Below are positions 30,679 through 40,106 of a stretch of DNA of 64,000 nucleotides, in pieces. A program made the position numbers and the translations under genes. The DNA is from Bradyrhizobium sp. BRP22 (GTDB lineage Bacteria; Pseudomonadota; Alphaproteobacteria; Rhizobiales; Xanthobacteraceae): assembly GCF_020194175.1 (NCBI RefSeq), contig NZ_JADYVX010000002.1, positions 1-64,000 on the forward strand, in the 5' to 3' direction. How positions within the stretch are numbered: position 1 is the stretch's first letter; every line of letters begins with the position of its first letter. Below the pieces are notes generated by a model, which was given only the letters and a program-made list of their open reading frames with translations, had not been told where the DNA came from and did not search any database.

Positions 30679-31839
30679 CTATTTAAGCCAACCAGCGATC
30701 CGCGCAACCGCTTCCTGCATCTCCTCTGCGGAACGCGCATAGGAAAATCGGATGAAAGTGCGGCCGTGGATCGGATCGAAATCGATGCCCGGCGTCGCCG
30801 CGACATGGGCCTTTTCCAGCATCTCGCGGGCAAATTCGAAGCTGTCGGACGTAAAATCCGACACGTCGGCATAGAGGTAGAATGCGCCATCGGCGGGCAG
30901 GAACTTGGTCAGCCCGGCCTTCGGCAGTCCGTCGATCAGGATGCGCCGGTTTTCCTGGTAGCCGCGCTTGATGGCTTCCATCTCCTCGCGGCCATCGAAG
31001 GCGGCTTCGGCTGCGATCTGCGACAGCGTCGGCACCGAGATCGAGAGATTCTGCTGCAGCCGCTCGATCGGGCGCACCAGCGGCTCAGGCACGACCATCC
31101 AGCCGACCCGCCAGCCGGTCATGCAGAAATATTTCGAGAACGAGTTGATCACGAGCGCGTGTGGGGACAATTCGGCCGCAGTCACCGCCGGAAAAGCGTA
31201 GTCGAGCCCGTGATAGATCTCGTCCGAGATGAAGCGAATGCCGGCGCTCTCGGCCGCCCCCATCAGGCTCGCGAGAGCGTCGCGTGACATCATCGTGCCC
31301 GTCGGATTGGCGGGGCTCCCGACCAGAACGCCCTTCAGCGGCGCCTTGCGATGCGCATCGAGCAGCGCCTCACCGGTCAGCGCATGGCGCGTTGCGTTCG
31401 TCGTCTCGATCAGCACCGGCTCGCAGCCGAGCGCACTGAGGATATGCCGGTATGGCGGATAGCCGGGCACGGTGACCGCTACGCGATCGCCCGGTTCGAA
31501 CATCGCGAGAAACGCCAGGATGAAGCCGCCCGACGAGCCCGTCGTGACCACGATGCGCTCGGCGTCGACCTCGCATCCATAGGTCTCGCGGTAATGCCAC
31601 GCGATGCGTGCGCGCAGCGAGGGAATGCCGAGCGCCGAGGTATAGTCGATGCGTCCATCATCGAGCGCCGCGTGGGCGGCTGCGATCGCCGCCTTCGGCG
31701 CCGGCGCCGCGGGCTGGCCGACCTCCATGTGGATCACATGGCCGCCAGCCGCTTCGATTCGCGCCGCCGCCGCCATCACATCCATCACCATGAAGGGCGG
31801 AACTTCGCTCCTCCCCGAGGCCGTCAAAAGATGATTCAC
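30679..31839 (-). CDS. PLP-dependent aminotransferase, class I/II
   Basis: About 387 residues. Fold type I with the nucleotide-cofactor Lys in INSFSKYFCMTGWRVGW. The pocket motifs SPANPTGTMM, SDEIYHGLDY and the C-terminal Arg in RTFIRFSYARS are present. The opening EVPPFMVMDVMAAAARI places it near aspartate/aromatic-type aminotransferases; the substrate is not clear. I prefer the GTG at 31839 (GGGGA upstream); the ATG at 31878 adds 13 residues but has no ribosome binding site. The same strand and 32-base spacing suggest co-transcription with bioY. Confidence 0.88.
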   Translation of the reverse strand: MNHLLTASGRSEVPPFMVMDVMAAAARIEAAGGHVIHMEVGQPAAPAPKAAIAAAHAALDDGRIDYTSALGIPSLRARIAWHYRETYGCEVDAERIVVTTGSSGGFILAFLAMFEPGDRVAVTVPGYPPYRHILSALGCEPVLIETTNATRHALTGEALLDAHRKAPLKGVLVGSPANPTGTMMSRDALASLMGAAESAGIRFISDEIYHGLDYAFPAVTAAELSPHALVINSFSKYFCMTGWRVGWMVVPEPLVRPIERLQQNLSISVPTLSQIAAEAAFDGREEMEAIKRGYQENRRILIDGLPKAGLTKFLPADGAFYLYADVSDFTSDSFEFAREMLEKAHVAATPGIDFDPIHGRTFIRFSYARSAEEMQEAVARIAGWLK

Positions 31840-32013
31840 GCGGTCCCCAAAGGTACCTTCAAGTGTCGCTTCGCGCATGGATATCTGCTATTTGGGCCGG
31901 CGTCGCCGGTTTCAGGTTCCGTAGCAGCCGGTTGCGCCCCAGACTGGCCGCATTCGGCGGTTTGTTAGGGCATATATTGTCCGTGGCCCGCCGCCAATCG
32001 CTAAGACTGCTTC

Positions 32014-33417
32014 ATGCTGCTCCGTTTCGCGCTTCGCAAGAAGACCCTGAAATTGACCGCGCTCGCCACCGCAATCGCACTGGCGGTTGCGCCGACGGTG
32101 GCGCTGGCGCAGCAGAACAAGGGTCCGCCGATCCTGCGCGACACCGAGGCCGAGCAATTGCTGCGCGACTATACGCGGCCGATCCTGCGCGCCGCGGGTC
32201 TGGAGAAGCAGAACATCCAGATGGTCATCATCAACGACAGCACCTTCAACGCTTTCGTTGCCGACGGCCGCCGCATCTTCGTCAACTACGGCGCGCTCAT
32301 GCAATCGGAGACGCCGAACCAGATCATCGGCGTGCTCGCGCACGAAACGGGACATCTTGCCGGCGGCCATCTCGCAAAGCTCCGCGAGCAACTGGCGCAG
32401 GCGCAGACCCAGATGATCATCGCCATGCTGCTCGGCGCCGGCGCGATGGTCGCCGGCGTGCGCGGCGGCAGCAACAACGGTCTCGCTGGTGCCGGCGCCG
32501 CGGCCGTGGCCGCGCCGCAGGAAGTGATCCGCCGAACGCTGCTCTCCTATCAGCGCCAGCAGGAGGAGAACGCAGATCGTGCCGGCGTGAAATTCCTGAA
32601 CGCGACCGGCCAGTCCGCCAAGGGCATGTACGAGACGTTCAAGCGCTTCACCGACGAGAGCCTGTTCGCGGCACGTGGCGCCGATCCCTATCTGATGTCG
32701 CACCCGATGCCGGCCGATCGTGTCTCAGCGCTTGCTGAGATCGCCCGTTCCAGTCCCTATTGGGACAAGAAGGACGACGCGGCGCTGCAGCTTCGCCACG
32801 ACATGGTGCGCGCCAAGATCTCGGCCTTCATGGAGCGGCCGGACACCGTCAATCGCCGCTATCCTTCGTCCAACAACAGCCTGCCTGCTCGCTACGCGCG
32901 GGCGATTTCGACCTATCTGCACGGTGATCTCCGCAGCGCGCTGGCGCAGATCGACGGCCTCATCCAAGTACAGCCCAACAACGCCTATTTCTACGAATTG
33001 CGCGGCCAGGCGCTGCTCGAAGGCGGCCGGCCGGCGGAGGCGATCGCACCATTGCGCCGGGCGGTGCAACTCTCGGGCAACGCGCCGTTGATCGAGATGC
33101 TGCTCGGCCAGGCGCTGGTTGCGACCAACAACAACGCCTATACCGATGAAGCCATCAACATCCTGCGCGCCGCGGTGGCGCGCGAGGGCGAGGCGCCGAT
33201 CGGCTATACCCAGCTCGCCATGGCCTATGGCCGCAAGGGCGACTACGCGCAGGCCGACCTCGCGTCCGCGCAGGCCGCCTATCTGCGCGGCGACAGCAAG
33301 ACAGCGCGCGAACTGGCCTCGCGCGCCAAGACACGCTTTGCGATCGGAACCCCCGGTTGGGTCAAGGCTGACGATATTGTGAGCGCCCGGCCGCTGCCGG
33401 GTCAGAAAAACAACTAG
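32014..33417 (+). CDS. Periplasmic M48 metalloprotease with TPR domain (BepA-like)
   Basis: 467 residues. A signal peptide (LKLTALATAIALAVAPTVALA, cleavage before QQ) is followed by an M48 peptidase domain with zinc motif HETGH (HExxH) and the downstream zinc Glu in YQRQQEENADRAG. Helical TPR-like repeats run from about residue 295 to 450. BepA relatives degrade or assemble outer-membrane proteins such as LptD. It is followed 70 bases later by a DsbA-like oxidoreductase gene, which fits a role in folding disulfide-bonded envelope proteins (inference). Confidence 0.92.
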   Translation: MLLRFALRKKTLKLTALATAIALAVAPTVALAQQNKGPPILRDTEAEQLLRDYTRPILRAAGLEKQNIQMVIINDSTFNAFVADGRRIFVNYGALMQSETPNQIIGVLAHETGHLAGGHLAKLREQLAQAQTQMIIAMLLGAGAMVAGVRGGSNNGLAGAGAAAVAAPQEVIRRTLLSYQRQQEENADRAGVKFLNATGQSAKGMYETFKRFTDESLFAARGADPYLMSHPMPADRVSALAEIARSSPYWDKKDDAALQLRHDMVRAKISAFMERPDTVNRRYPSSNNSLPARYARAISTYLHGDLRSALAQIDGLIQVQPNNAYFYELRGQALLEGGRPAEAIAPLRRAVQLSGNAPLIEMLLGQALVATNNNAYTDEAINILRAAVAREGEAPIGYTQLAMAYGRKGDYAQADLASAQAAYLRGDSKTARELASRAKTRFAIGTPGWVKADDIVSARPLPGQKNN

Positions 33418-33487
33418 CCACCGATGTAAATCGTCTACAACGATTGCCAAACCGGCCCCAAACCCAAAGCCGTACAAGGATTTGCCC

Positions 33488-34255
33488 ATGCGCCCGCTCC
33501 GCTTTCTCGCTCCCGCTCTGCTCGCCGCAGCGCTCGCAGGCGCCTCGCTGCCTGCATCCGCGCAGGGCATCTCCGATGCGCAACGCGGCGACATCGAGAG
33601 CATCATCCGCAATTACCTGATCACGCATCCCGAGGTGCTCGAGGAGGCGATGACCGAACTCGCCAAGCGCCAGGCCGCGGCCGAGGCCGAAAAGCATCAG
33701 GCGAGCATCGCGAAGAATGCGGACGCGATCTTCAACTCGCCGCGCGGCGTGACGCTCGGCAACAAGGATGGCGACGTCACCTTCGTGGAATTCTTCGACT
33801 ACAATTGCGGCTACTGCAAACGCGCGATGGTCGACATGCTCGACCTCATGAAGGCCGATCCCAAGCTGAAGATCGTACTGAAGGAATTTCCGGTGCTGAG
33901 CCAGGGCTCGGTGGAAGCGGCGCAAGTCGCCGTCGCCGTGCGCATGCAGGATCCGACGGGCAAGAAATATCTCGACTTCCACCAGAAGCTGCTCGGCGGT
34001 CGCGGCGCTGCCGACAAGGCACGCGCGATGGCGGTTGCCAAGGAAATCGGCCTCGACATGGCCAAGCTCGAGAAGGACATGGCGGGCCCCGAAGCAAAAG
34101 CGACGATCGAGGAGAACTTCAAGCTCGCGGAAGCCATGGGCATGAACGGCACGCCGAGCTACGTGATCGGCAAGCAGGTCGTGATCGGCGCGGTCGGGCT
34201 CGAAAATCTGAAAGAGAAGATCGGCATCGCCCGCTGTGGCAAGGCGACGTGCTGA
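33488..34255 (+). CDS. DsbA-family thiol:disulfide oxidoreductase
   Basis: 255 residues. A signal peptide (LAPALLAAALAGASLPASA) is followed by a helical N-terminal segment and a thioredoxin-like domain (about 80-245) with active site CGYC in FFDYNCGYCKRAM. The cis-proline loop is GMNGTPSYVIG. Unusually, two more cysteines sit at the very end (RCGKATC). It resembles the BdbD/ScsC-type subgroup that oxidises or isomerises periplasmic cysteines. AAGGA seven bases before the ATG at 33488 fixes the start; a TTG two codons earlier is unlikely. Confidence 0.92.
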   Translation: MRPLRFLAPALLAAALAGASLPASAQGISDAQRGDIESIIRNYLITHPEVLEEAMTELAKRQAAAEAEKHQASIAKNADAIFNSPRGVTLGNKDGDVTFVEFFDYNCGYCKRAMVDMLDLMKADPKLKIVLKEFPVLSQGSVEAAQVAVAVRMQDPTGKKYLDFHQKLLGGRGAADKARAMAVAKEIGLDMAKLEKDMAGPEAKATIEENFKLAEAMGMNGTPSYVIGKQVVIGAVGLENLKEKIGIARCGKATC

Positions 34256-34286
34256 GATAGCAGCGAAACAATATCATCGATGCACA

Positions 34287-34314
34287 AAGGCCGGCTCTCG
34301 CAGCCGGCCTTTTT
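34287..34314 (+). terminator. Rho-independent terminator
   Basis: AAGGCCGGCT (34287-34296), loop CTCGC, AGCCGGCCTT (34302-34311), then a run of T. A strong ten-base-pair stem 31 bases after the DsbA-like stop codon. Confidence 0.9.
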
Positions 34315-34387
34315 GTTTGTGCGGTTCTGCACACTTGCCGTTCATCGCGCATTCACAAAACAAACCGCGCGGAACCGTTCTCAGAGC

Positions 34388-34412
34388 GGAACGACGCTCT
34401 CCTCCTTTCGTT
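34388..34412 (+). promoter_or_regulatory. EcfG-type (general stress) promoter of the DUF1236 gene
   Basis: GGAAC (34388-34392), a 16-base spacer, then CGTT (34409-34412). This matches the alphaproteobacterial EcfG consensus GGAAC-N16-17-CGTT exactly. The gene's ATG is 43 bases further on. Another GGAAC at 34371 has no matching -10. Confidence 0.75.
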
Positions 34413-34454
34413 GTTGGCGCGGGCAATGCAGGACTTTTGTGAGGAGGAATCGAA

Positions 34455-35276
34455 ATGACCAACCGCTTGTTGATTTCGGTCGCGACAGCGGCCCTGATCG
34501 CGGGAACCGGCTTTGCGAACGCGCAAGGCACCGGCATGGGCCGTGAGTCGCCGTCATCTGGTGGCGGCGCCACAACGCAACAGAGCCCGTCCGGTGGCGG
34601 TGCATCGTCAGGCACGATGAACCGCGATAGCGGCGGCACCACGGGTATGAGTGGCTCCGACCAATCCGGCAAGGGCACGGGCTCTTCCGGCACGAGGTCG
34701 GATTCCGACCGGGGTGGCGCGGCCGACAGGAACGCGCAAGACACCGCGCCCGGTCAGAAATCCAAGAGCATGAGCTCGGACGAGAGGACCAAGGGCGACA
34801 AGGACATGAAGGCTGAAGGCCGCGACAGCCGTGACCGCAGCAACATGAAGGCCGAAGGTCGCGAGGGTCGTGATCGCGATCGCATGGATGCCCAGACTCG
34901 CGACAAGAGCGGCGGTACCGCCGCCGAAAGCCGTGACAAGAGCGGCACGGAGACGCAGCGAGGCGCGACCGACACCAGCCGCTCGCAGACCACGACCGGC
35001 AACGCCGCAACCTCGGCGACGGCGGCTCCGCCAGCCGAGAAGCGCACTCAGATCACCTCCGCGATCAAGTCGGAGCGGGTCGAGGAAGTCAGGAACGTGA
35101 ACTTCAACGTTTCGGTCGGCGCCACCGTGCCTTCGTCCGTGCGTTTCCATCCGCTCCCATCGCGGATCGTCGAGATCTATCCGGAGTGGCGTGGATACCA
35201 GTTCATCCTGGTCGGCGGCCGCTACGTGATCGTGCGTCCCGAGACGCATGAGATCGTCTACATCATCGAGGGCTAA
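34455..35276 (+). CDS. DUF1236 domain protein, secreted, low-complexity middle
   Basis: 273 residues. A signal peptide (MTNRLLISVATAALIAGTGF, cleavage near ANA-Q) is followed by about 170 residues of Gly/Ser/Asp/Arg/Lys-rich repetitive sequence (MKAEGRDSRDRSNMKAEGRE). The DUF1236 domain is at the C-terminus (VNFNVSVGATVPSSVRFHPL; YEFILVGGRY-like YQFILVGGRYVIVRPETHEI). The family is frequent in rhizobia and of unknown function. The hydrophilic repeat region resembles stress or desiccation proteins, in line with the EcfG-type promoter before it. GGAGGA nine bases upstream supports the ATG. Confidence 0.88.
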   Translation: MTNRLLISVATAALIAGTGFANAQGTGMGRESPSSGGGATTQQSPSGGGASSGTMNRDSGGTTGMSGSDQSGKGTGSSGTRSDSDRGGAADRNAQDTAPGQKSKSMSSDERTKGDKDMKAEGRDSRDRSNMKAEGREGRDRDRMDAQTRDKSGGTAAESRDKSGTETQRGATDTSRSQTTTGNAATSATAAPPAEKRTQITSAIKSERVEEVRNVNFNVSVGATVPSSVRFHPLPSRIVEIYPEWRGYQFILVGGRYVIVRPETHEIVYIIEG

Positions 35277-35493
35277 CAGCAGCTCGAATGCGAGGGCGGG
35301 TCCAGCCCGCCCTCGCATTGCCCTGTCCGTCGATATGGGCGCGGCCGGAGCCGCTTTTCCACAGAAGTTGGTTAATTAGTGTTTTCCGTGAGTTAGCCGG
35401 GCAATCTGACAGGCGGAATGAGCCGTTTGAACCGGTTTCCGACAAACCTAAAGCTTTCCCTCGGGTCCGTTGTTACCTATAAACCCGCGACTT

Positions 35494-35533
35494 GGAGCAT
35501 GATCCGGAACCGGTTTCGGAACGGATCCTGCTC
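35494..35533. repeat. REP-like intergenic palindrome
   Basis: GGAGCATGATCCGG (from 35494) pairs with GGATCCTGCTC (to 35533) around an AACCGGTTTCGG core. Family member upstream of aroQ, as at 19224 and 24973. Confidence 0.75.
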
Positions 35534-35565
35534 AGAACGCTTTAGCGCTGTTTCTTGGATTCCGG

Positions 35566-36045
35566 ATGGCCCAGGCCCCTGCCGCGACGATCTATGTGCT
35601 CAACGGCCCGAACCTCAATCTGCTCGGGACCCGCGAGCCCGAGACCTATGGCCATGCCACGCTCGCCGATGTCGAGAACCTCTGCCGCGAGACCGCGGCC
35701 CAGTTCGGCCTCACCGCGGACTGCCGGCAGTCCAACCGCGAGGGCGAACTGATCGACTTCATCCATGAGGCGCATGCCAGGCAGGCAGTCGGAATCATCA
35801 TCAATGCGGGGGCCTATTCCCACACCTCGATCGCGCTGCATGACGCGCTGGTTGGGGTGAAAATTCCGACCGTCGAAGTGCATATCAGCAACATTTATGC
35901 CCGCGAGAGCTTCCGGCATCATTCCTTCACTGCTAAAGCCGCCTTCGCGTCGCTTTGCGGCTTCGGCATCGATGGCTATCGCCTCGCGATATCAGGCCTC
36001 GCCGCCAGGATCGGCGCCAAGAACGCCATCAAGGCGAGAGCCTGA
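35566..36045 (+). CDS. aroQ: 3-dehydroquinate dehydratase, type II
   Basis: 159 residues. Third step of the shikimate pathway, converting 3-dehydroquinate to 3-dehydroshikimate in the cytosol. Type II signatures: [19 protein letters not shown] (catalytic Tyr), [29 protein letters not shown], and [17 protein letters not shown] (catalytic His). The ribosome binding site is weak. It leads the aroQ-accB-accC cluster, a gene order common in proteobacteria; accB starts 41 bases after its stop. Confidence 0.97.
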   Translation: MAQAPAATIYVLNGPNLNLLGTREPETYGHATLADVENLCRETAAQFGLTADCRQSNREGELIDFIHEAHARQAVGIIINAGAYSHTSIALHDALVGVKIPTVEVHISNIYARESFRHHSFTAKAAFASLCGFGIDGYRLAISGLAARIGAKNAIKARA

Positions 36046-36086
36046 CGCATTCCCCGTCATCAGACAGAGAGTTTCGGACCAAGATC

Positions 36087-36581
36087 ATGGCGCGCCAGCC
36101 TGAGGAAAAATCCGCCGCAAAGCCCGGCAAAGACAACGACAAGGATGACGCCGCGCTCATCCGCGAACTCGCGCTCCTGCTCGACGAGACCAACCTGACC
36201 GAGATCGAGATCGAGCGCGCGGGCGTCCGGCTGCGGGTCGCGCGCAATCTCAGCATTGCCGCGCATGTGCCGGCGACTGTGGCTCCGGCGGTGCCGGTGG
36301 CCGCACCCGTGGTGACTGCCGCAGCCGCGACCGATCTCGCCAAGCACCCGGGCGCGGTGCCCTCACCGATGGTCGGCACCGCCTATTGGGCGCCGGAGCC
36401 GGGCGCAAAGCCCTTCATCGAGGTCGGCAGCAAGGTATCCGCCGGACAGACGCTGCTGATCATCGAAGCGATGAAGACGATGAACCAGATTCCGTCGCCG
36501 CGGGCGGGCACCGTGACGCAGATCCTTGTCGAGGACGGCCAGCCGGTCGAATTCGGCGAGCCGCTGGTCATTATCGAATAG
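36087..36581 (+). CDS. accB: Biotin carboxyl carrier protein of acetyl-CoA carboxylase
   Basis: 164 residues from the ATG at 36087. A charged N-terminus, an Ala/Pro/Val-rich flexible linker (about 60-95), then the biotinyl domain with the biotinylated Lys in the EAMKTMNQI motif and the thumb region ([16 protein letters not shown]). It carries carboxybiotin between AccC and AccAD for malonyl-CoA synthesis. Directly precedes accC with 84 bases between. Confidence 0.97.
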   Translation: MARQPEEKSAAKPGKDNDKDDAALIRELALLLDETNLTEIEIERAGVRLRVARNLSIAAHVPATVAPAVPVAAPVVTAAAATDLAKHPGAVPSPMVGTAYWAPEPGAKPFIEVGSKVSAGQTLLIIEAMKTMNQIPSPRAGTVTQILVEDGQPVEFGEPLVIIE

Positions 36582-36652
36582 GCGAATGGCGAGTAGCGAA
36601 CAGCCGATGGTGAAGAGACAACTCCATTCGCTGTTCGCCATCCGCTGCTCGC
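36582..36652. repeat. Imperfect inverted repeat between accB and accC
   Basis: GCGAATGGCGAGTAGCGAAC (from 36582) pairs imperfectly with GTTCGCCATCCGCTGCTCGC (to 36652). The arms are themselves made of GCGAA-TGGCGA-type short repeats. It is the only sequence between accB and accC and could attenuate or stabilise the transcript. Confidence 0.6.
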
Positions 36653-36665
36653 GAGCTGGAAGCAC

Positions 36666-38018
36666 ATGTTCGACAAGATCCTGATAGCCAACCGCGGTGA
36701 AATCGCGCTTCGCGTGCTGCGCGCCTGCAAGGAGCTCGGCATTTCGACGGTGGCCGTGCATTCGACCGCGGACGCGGATGCCATGCATGTGCGGCTGGCG
36801 GACGAGAGCGTCTGCATCGGGCCGCCGCCGTCGAAGGATTCCTATCTCAACATTCCCGCCCTGCTCGCGGCCTGCGAGATCACGGGCGCCGAAGCGGTGC
36901 ATCCCGGCTACGGCTTCCTCTCCGAAAATGCCCGCTTCGCCGAGATCCTGGCTGAGCACAATCTGCATTTCATCGGGCCGAAGGCCGAGCACATCCGCCT
37001 GATGGGCGACAAGATCGAAGCCAAGAAGACTGCCAAGCGGCTCGGCATTCCCGTCGTGCCCGGCTCCGATGGCGCCGTGAGCTCCGATGAAGATGCCATA
37101 GCAATCGCGAGGTCGATCGGCTTCCCGGTGCTGGTGAAGGCCGCCGCCGGCGGCGGCGGGCGCGGCATGAAGGTCGCCCACAGCGAAGCCGATCTGGCGC
37201 TGGCGCTCTCGACCGCCGCGACCGAAGCGAAATCGGCTTTCGGCGACGCCTCGGTCTATCTCGAGAAATACCTGCAGAAGCCACGCCACATCGAGATCCA
37301 GGTGCTCGGCGACGGCCGCGGCGGCGCCATCCATCTCGGCGAGCGCGACTGCTCGCTGCAGCGACGTCACCAGAAGGTCTGGGAAGAAGGCCCCTCGCCG
37401 GTCCTCTCGGCCGCCCAGCGCGCAAAGATCGGCGAAACCTGCGCCAAGGCGATGCGAGACCTGAAATATCTCGGCGCCGGCACCGTCGAATTCCTCTACG
37501 AGGATGGCGAGTTCTATTTCATCGAGATGAACACCCGCATCCAGGTCGAGCATCCCGTCACTGAGAGCATCACCGATATCGACCTCGTACTCGAGCAGAT
37601 CCGGATCGCGGCCGGTGGTGACCTGCCGGCGAAGCAGGACGAGGTCGCGATCATCGGCCACGCCATCGAGTGCCGCATCAACGCGGAGAACCCGCAGACC
37701 TTCCGCCCCTCACCTGGGCGCATCTTGCAATACCATCCGCCCGGCGGTCTGGGCGTGCGGATCGATTCCGCAGTCTACCAGGGCTATGTCATCCCGCCCT
37801 ATTACGACTCGCTCGTCGGCAAGCTGATCGTGCACGGCAAGACCCGTGGCGAATGCCTGATGCGGCTGCGCCGGGCGCTGGACGAGATGGTGGTCGACGG
37901 CATCGAGACCACGCTGCCGCTATTCCGCGCCCTGGTGCGCGAGCCCTCGATCATCGACGGCGACTATCACATCCACTGGCTGGAGCAGTATCTCGCCGGA
38001 CAGCCGAACGGCGGCTGA
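36666..38018 (+). CDS. accC: Biotin carboxylase, acetyl-CoA carboxylase subunit
   Basis: 450 residues, typical. Opens with [20 protein letters not shown]. The ATP-grasp glycine loop [12 protein letters not shown], the [17 protein letters not shown] block and the catalytic [14 protein letters not shown] are all intact, as is the C-terminal FRPSPGRI segment. Uses ATP and bicarbonate to carboxylate the biotin on AccB. The operon ends here; the next gene has its own candidate promoter. Confidence 0.98.
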   Translation: MFDKILIANRGEIALRVLRACKELGISTVAVHSTADADAMHVRLADESVCIGPPPSKDSYLNIPALLAACEITGAEAVHPGYGFLSENARFAEILAEHNLHFIGPKAEHIRLMGDKIEAKKTAKRLGIPVVPGSDGAVSSDEDAIAIARSIGFPVLVKAAAGGGGRGMKVAHSEADLALALSTAATEAKSAFGDASVYLEKYLQKPRHIEIQVLGDGRGGAIHLGERDCSLQRRHQKVWEEGPSPVLSAAQRAKIGETCAKAMRDLKYLGAGTVEFLYEDGEFYFIEMNTRIQVEHPVTESITDIDLVLEQIRIAAGGDLPAKQDEVAIIGHAIECRINAENPQTFRPSPGRILQYHPPGGLGVRIDSAVYQGYVIPPYYDSLVGKLIVHGKTRGECLMRLRRALDEMVVDGIETTLPLFRALVREPSIIDGDYHIHWLEQYLAGQPNGG

Positions 38019-38043
38019 GGACCAGATCAGTTCCATCCCGCAT

Positions 38044-38068
38044 GGAACAAAGCGCGGAACCGTGCGTT
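38044..38068 (+). promoter_or_regulatory. EcfG-type (general stress) promoter of the two-component operon
   Basis: GGAAC (38044-38048), a 16-base spacer, CGTT (38065-38068). It matches GGAAC-N16-17-CGTT and lies 57 bases before the ATG of the histidine kinase gene, so it should drive all three overlapping genes. Confidence 0.7.
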
Positions 38069-38124
38069 GGCAGCGACCAGGGATTTCCGACGCCCCCAAG
38101 GACCGCTTGCACTCCACTGGATCC

Positions 38125-39669
38125 ATGACAGAGGCACCCGTGACGTCTGACGCCAAGCGCCGGCGCGCATTGGGCCAAATCCTGCTGCTCGCGGCGGGGC
38201 TCCTGGTGCTGGTTGCGATCAGCGCCGCGTCCGTCCTGCTGGTGAACAAGGCGCGCCAGGACAACGCCTCGGTGGTTCACACCGTCGAAGTCGAAAACCA
38301 GATCAATGCCGTTCTGCTCGAGCTACGCCGGGCTGAAAGCGCGGCCCGCGCCTATCTCCTCACCCGCTGGCCGGAATTCCTGACCGACCATGAGCAGGCC
38401 GTGTCCAATATCACGCCCTATACGGACAAGCTGGCGCAGCTCGCAGCCGACAATCCGCTCCAGGTCGAGCACGTGAAGAAGTTGCGTGGGGCGATCGACA
38501 TCCGGCTCGATCAGTTCAGGCGCGAAATGGATTTCATCAAGCGCGACGAACCGGCCAGTGCCGCGGCCCTGGTCCGCGAGGCGGCCGCCGGCAATACCAA
38601 TGCCATCATTCGCGACGTGACGGACAAGATGCGCACCGAGGAAGCGCGATTGTTCGATCTGCGGACGGCCAATGCCGACCGCTCGCAGATATTGGCGTCC
38701 TCCGTCACGATTGCCGGATCGTGTATCGTGATCGCGCTTGGCGCGATCGCGGCGTTCCAGGTGCGCCGCTCCGCGCGTGTCCGCGATGAGGCCGCAACCA
38801 AGCTGCGCGACCTCAACATCACGCTGGAGACCAGCGTCCAGGAGCGCACTGCCGATCTGCGCGAAGCCAATGACGAGATCCAGCGCTTCGCCTACATCGT
38901 CAGCCACGACCTGCGCTCGCCGCTGGTCAACATCATGGGCTTCACCAGCGAGCTGGAGGAGCTGCGCGGCGACATCTTCAAGCGGATCGCCGCCCTGAGC
39001 CACGCCGGCTCGGATGGTGCTGCGCTGCCGGAGAACGCCACCGACAGCGCCGAGCCCGTGCTCGACGGCGCCGACAAGCAGCTTTCCGACGATTTCTCCG
39101 AGGCACTCGGCTTCATCAAATCCTCGATCGCCAAGATGGACCGCCTGATCTCGGCGATCCTCAATCTCACCCGCGAAGGCCGGCGCGAGTTCAAGCCGGA
39201 ACGGATCAACACCCGCGAGTTGATCGAGGGCATCGCCTCCACCGTGGCCCATCAGGCCGCCGAGGCGAATGCGCAAATCCGCGTCGAGCCTTTGCCCGAT
39301 CTTGTCAGCGACCGTCTTGCGCTGGAGCAGATATTCTCCAATCTAATGGACAATGCGCTCAAATATCTGAGGGACGGCGTGCCCGGCGACATCGCGATCC
39401 GCGGTCGCACCAAGCTCGGCTTTGCGATCTTTGAAATCAGCGACAACGGCCGCGGCATCGATCCCAGGGATCACCAACGCATTTTCGAGCTGTTCCGCCG
39501 GGCGGGAACCCAGGACAAGCCGGGTCAGGGCATCGGTTTGGCCCATGTGCGTGCCCTGGTGCGGCGACTCGGTGGAACCATGTCGGTCGCTTCAGAACTT
39601 CACAAGGGGAGCACATTCACGATAACACTTCCAATCAACTGGGCCGCCAACCGGAAGGCAGACGCATGA
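38125..39669 (+). CDS. Sensor histidine kinase with CHASE3-like domain
   Basis: 514 residues from the ATG at 38125. Membrane helix 1 (about 17-40), a helical periplasmic CHASE3-like domain (LRRAESAARAYLLTR; about 45-185), membrane helix 2 (about 190-214), a coiled linker, then HisKA with phospho-acceptor His near 261 (AYIVSHDLRSPLVNI). The two dimerisation helices are separated by an unusual insertion of about 50 acidic residues. The HATPase has N box DNALKY, G1 DNGRGI and G2 GQGIGLAHV. It overlaps the response regulator gene by four bases (ATGA), so the products are translationally coupled. The organisation resembles phytochrome-type kinase plus Rcp1-like partner operons. Confidence 0.93.
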   Translation: MTEAPVTSDAKRRRALGQILLLAAGLLVLVAISAASVLLVNKARQDNASVVHTVEVENQINAVLLELRRAESAARAYLLTRWPEFLTDHEQAVSNITPYTDKLAQLAADNPLQVEHVKKLRGAIDIRLDQFRREMDFIKRDEPASAAALVREAAAGNTNAIIRDVTDKMRTEEARLFDLRTANADRSQILASSVTIAGSCIVIALGAIAAFQVRRSARVRDEAATKLRDLNITLETSVQERTADLREANDEIQRFAYIVSHDLRSPLVNIMGFTSELEELRGDIFKRIAALSHAGSDGAALPENATDSAEPVLDGADKQLSDDFSEALGFIKSSIAKMDRLISAILNLTREGRREFKPERINTRELIEGIASTVAHQAAEANAQIRVEPLPDLVSDRLALEQIFSNLMDNALKYLRDGVPGDIAIRGRTKLGFAIFEISDNGRGIDPRDHQRIFELFRRAGTQDKPGQGIGLAHVRALVRRLGGTMSVASELHKGSTFTITLPINWAANRKADA

Positions 39670-40106
39670 GCAATCCAGTCACCATCATCATGATCGAGGA
39701 CGATGAAGGCCACGCGCGGTTGATTGAGCGGAATATTCGTCGATCCGGTGTCAACAATGAGATCTTGCCGTTCACGAACGGTACAGAGGCAGTGAGCTAT
39801 CTGTTCGGCCCGGATGGAAGCGGCATAGACCGAAACGGCCAGGCGCTGCTCATTCTGCTTGATCTCAACCTGCCCGACATGACGGGCATCGATATTCTGA
39901 AGCGGGTCAAGGAGAACAAGCACCTGAAGTCCACACCGGTGGTGGTGCTGACGACCACGGACGACTCGCAGGAGATCAAGCGATGCTACGAGCTTGGCTG
40001 CAACGTCTACATCACGAAGCCGGTGAACTACGAGAGCTTTGCCAACGCGATCCGCCAGCTCGGCCTGTTCTTCTCGGTCATCCAGGTTCCGCCAGCCGCA
40101 GCATGA
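39666..40106 (+). CDS. Single-domain response regulator (Rcp1-like)
   Basis: 146 residues, receiver domain only. Acidic pocket (MIEDDEGHARL), phospho-acceptor Asp66 in LLDLNLPD, the Thr in VVLTTTDD and Lys in YITKPVNYESF are intact. With no output domain it probably relays phosphate or acts by binding. Overlaps both neighbours by four bases (ATGA at each end), so it sits between the kinase and the receiver-kinase as an obvious intermediate. Confidence 0.95.
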   Translation: MSNPVTIIMIEDDEGHARLIERNIRRSGVNNEILPFTNGTEAVSYLFGPDGSGIDRNGQALLILLDLNLPDMTGIDILKRVKENKHLKSTPVVVLTTTDDSQEIKRCYELGCNVYITKPVNYESFANAIRQLGLFFSVIQVPPAAA

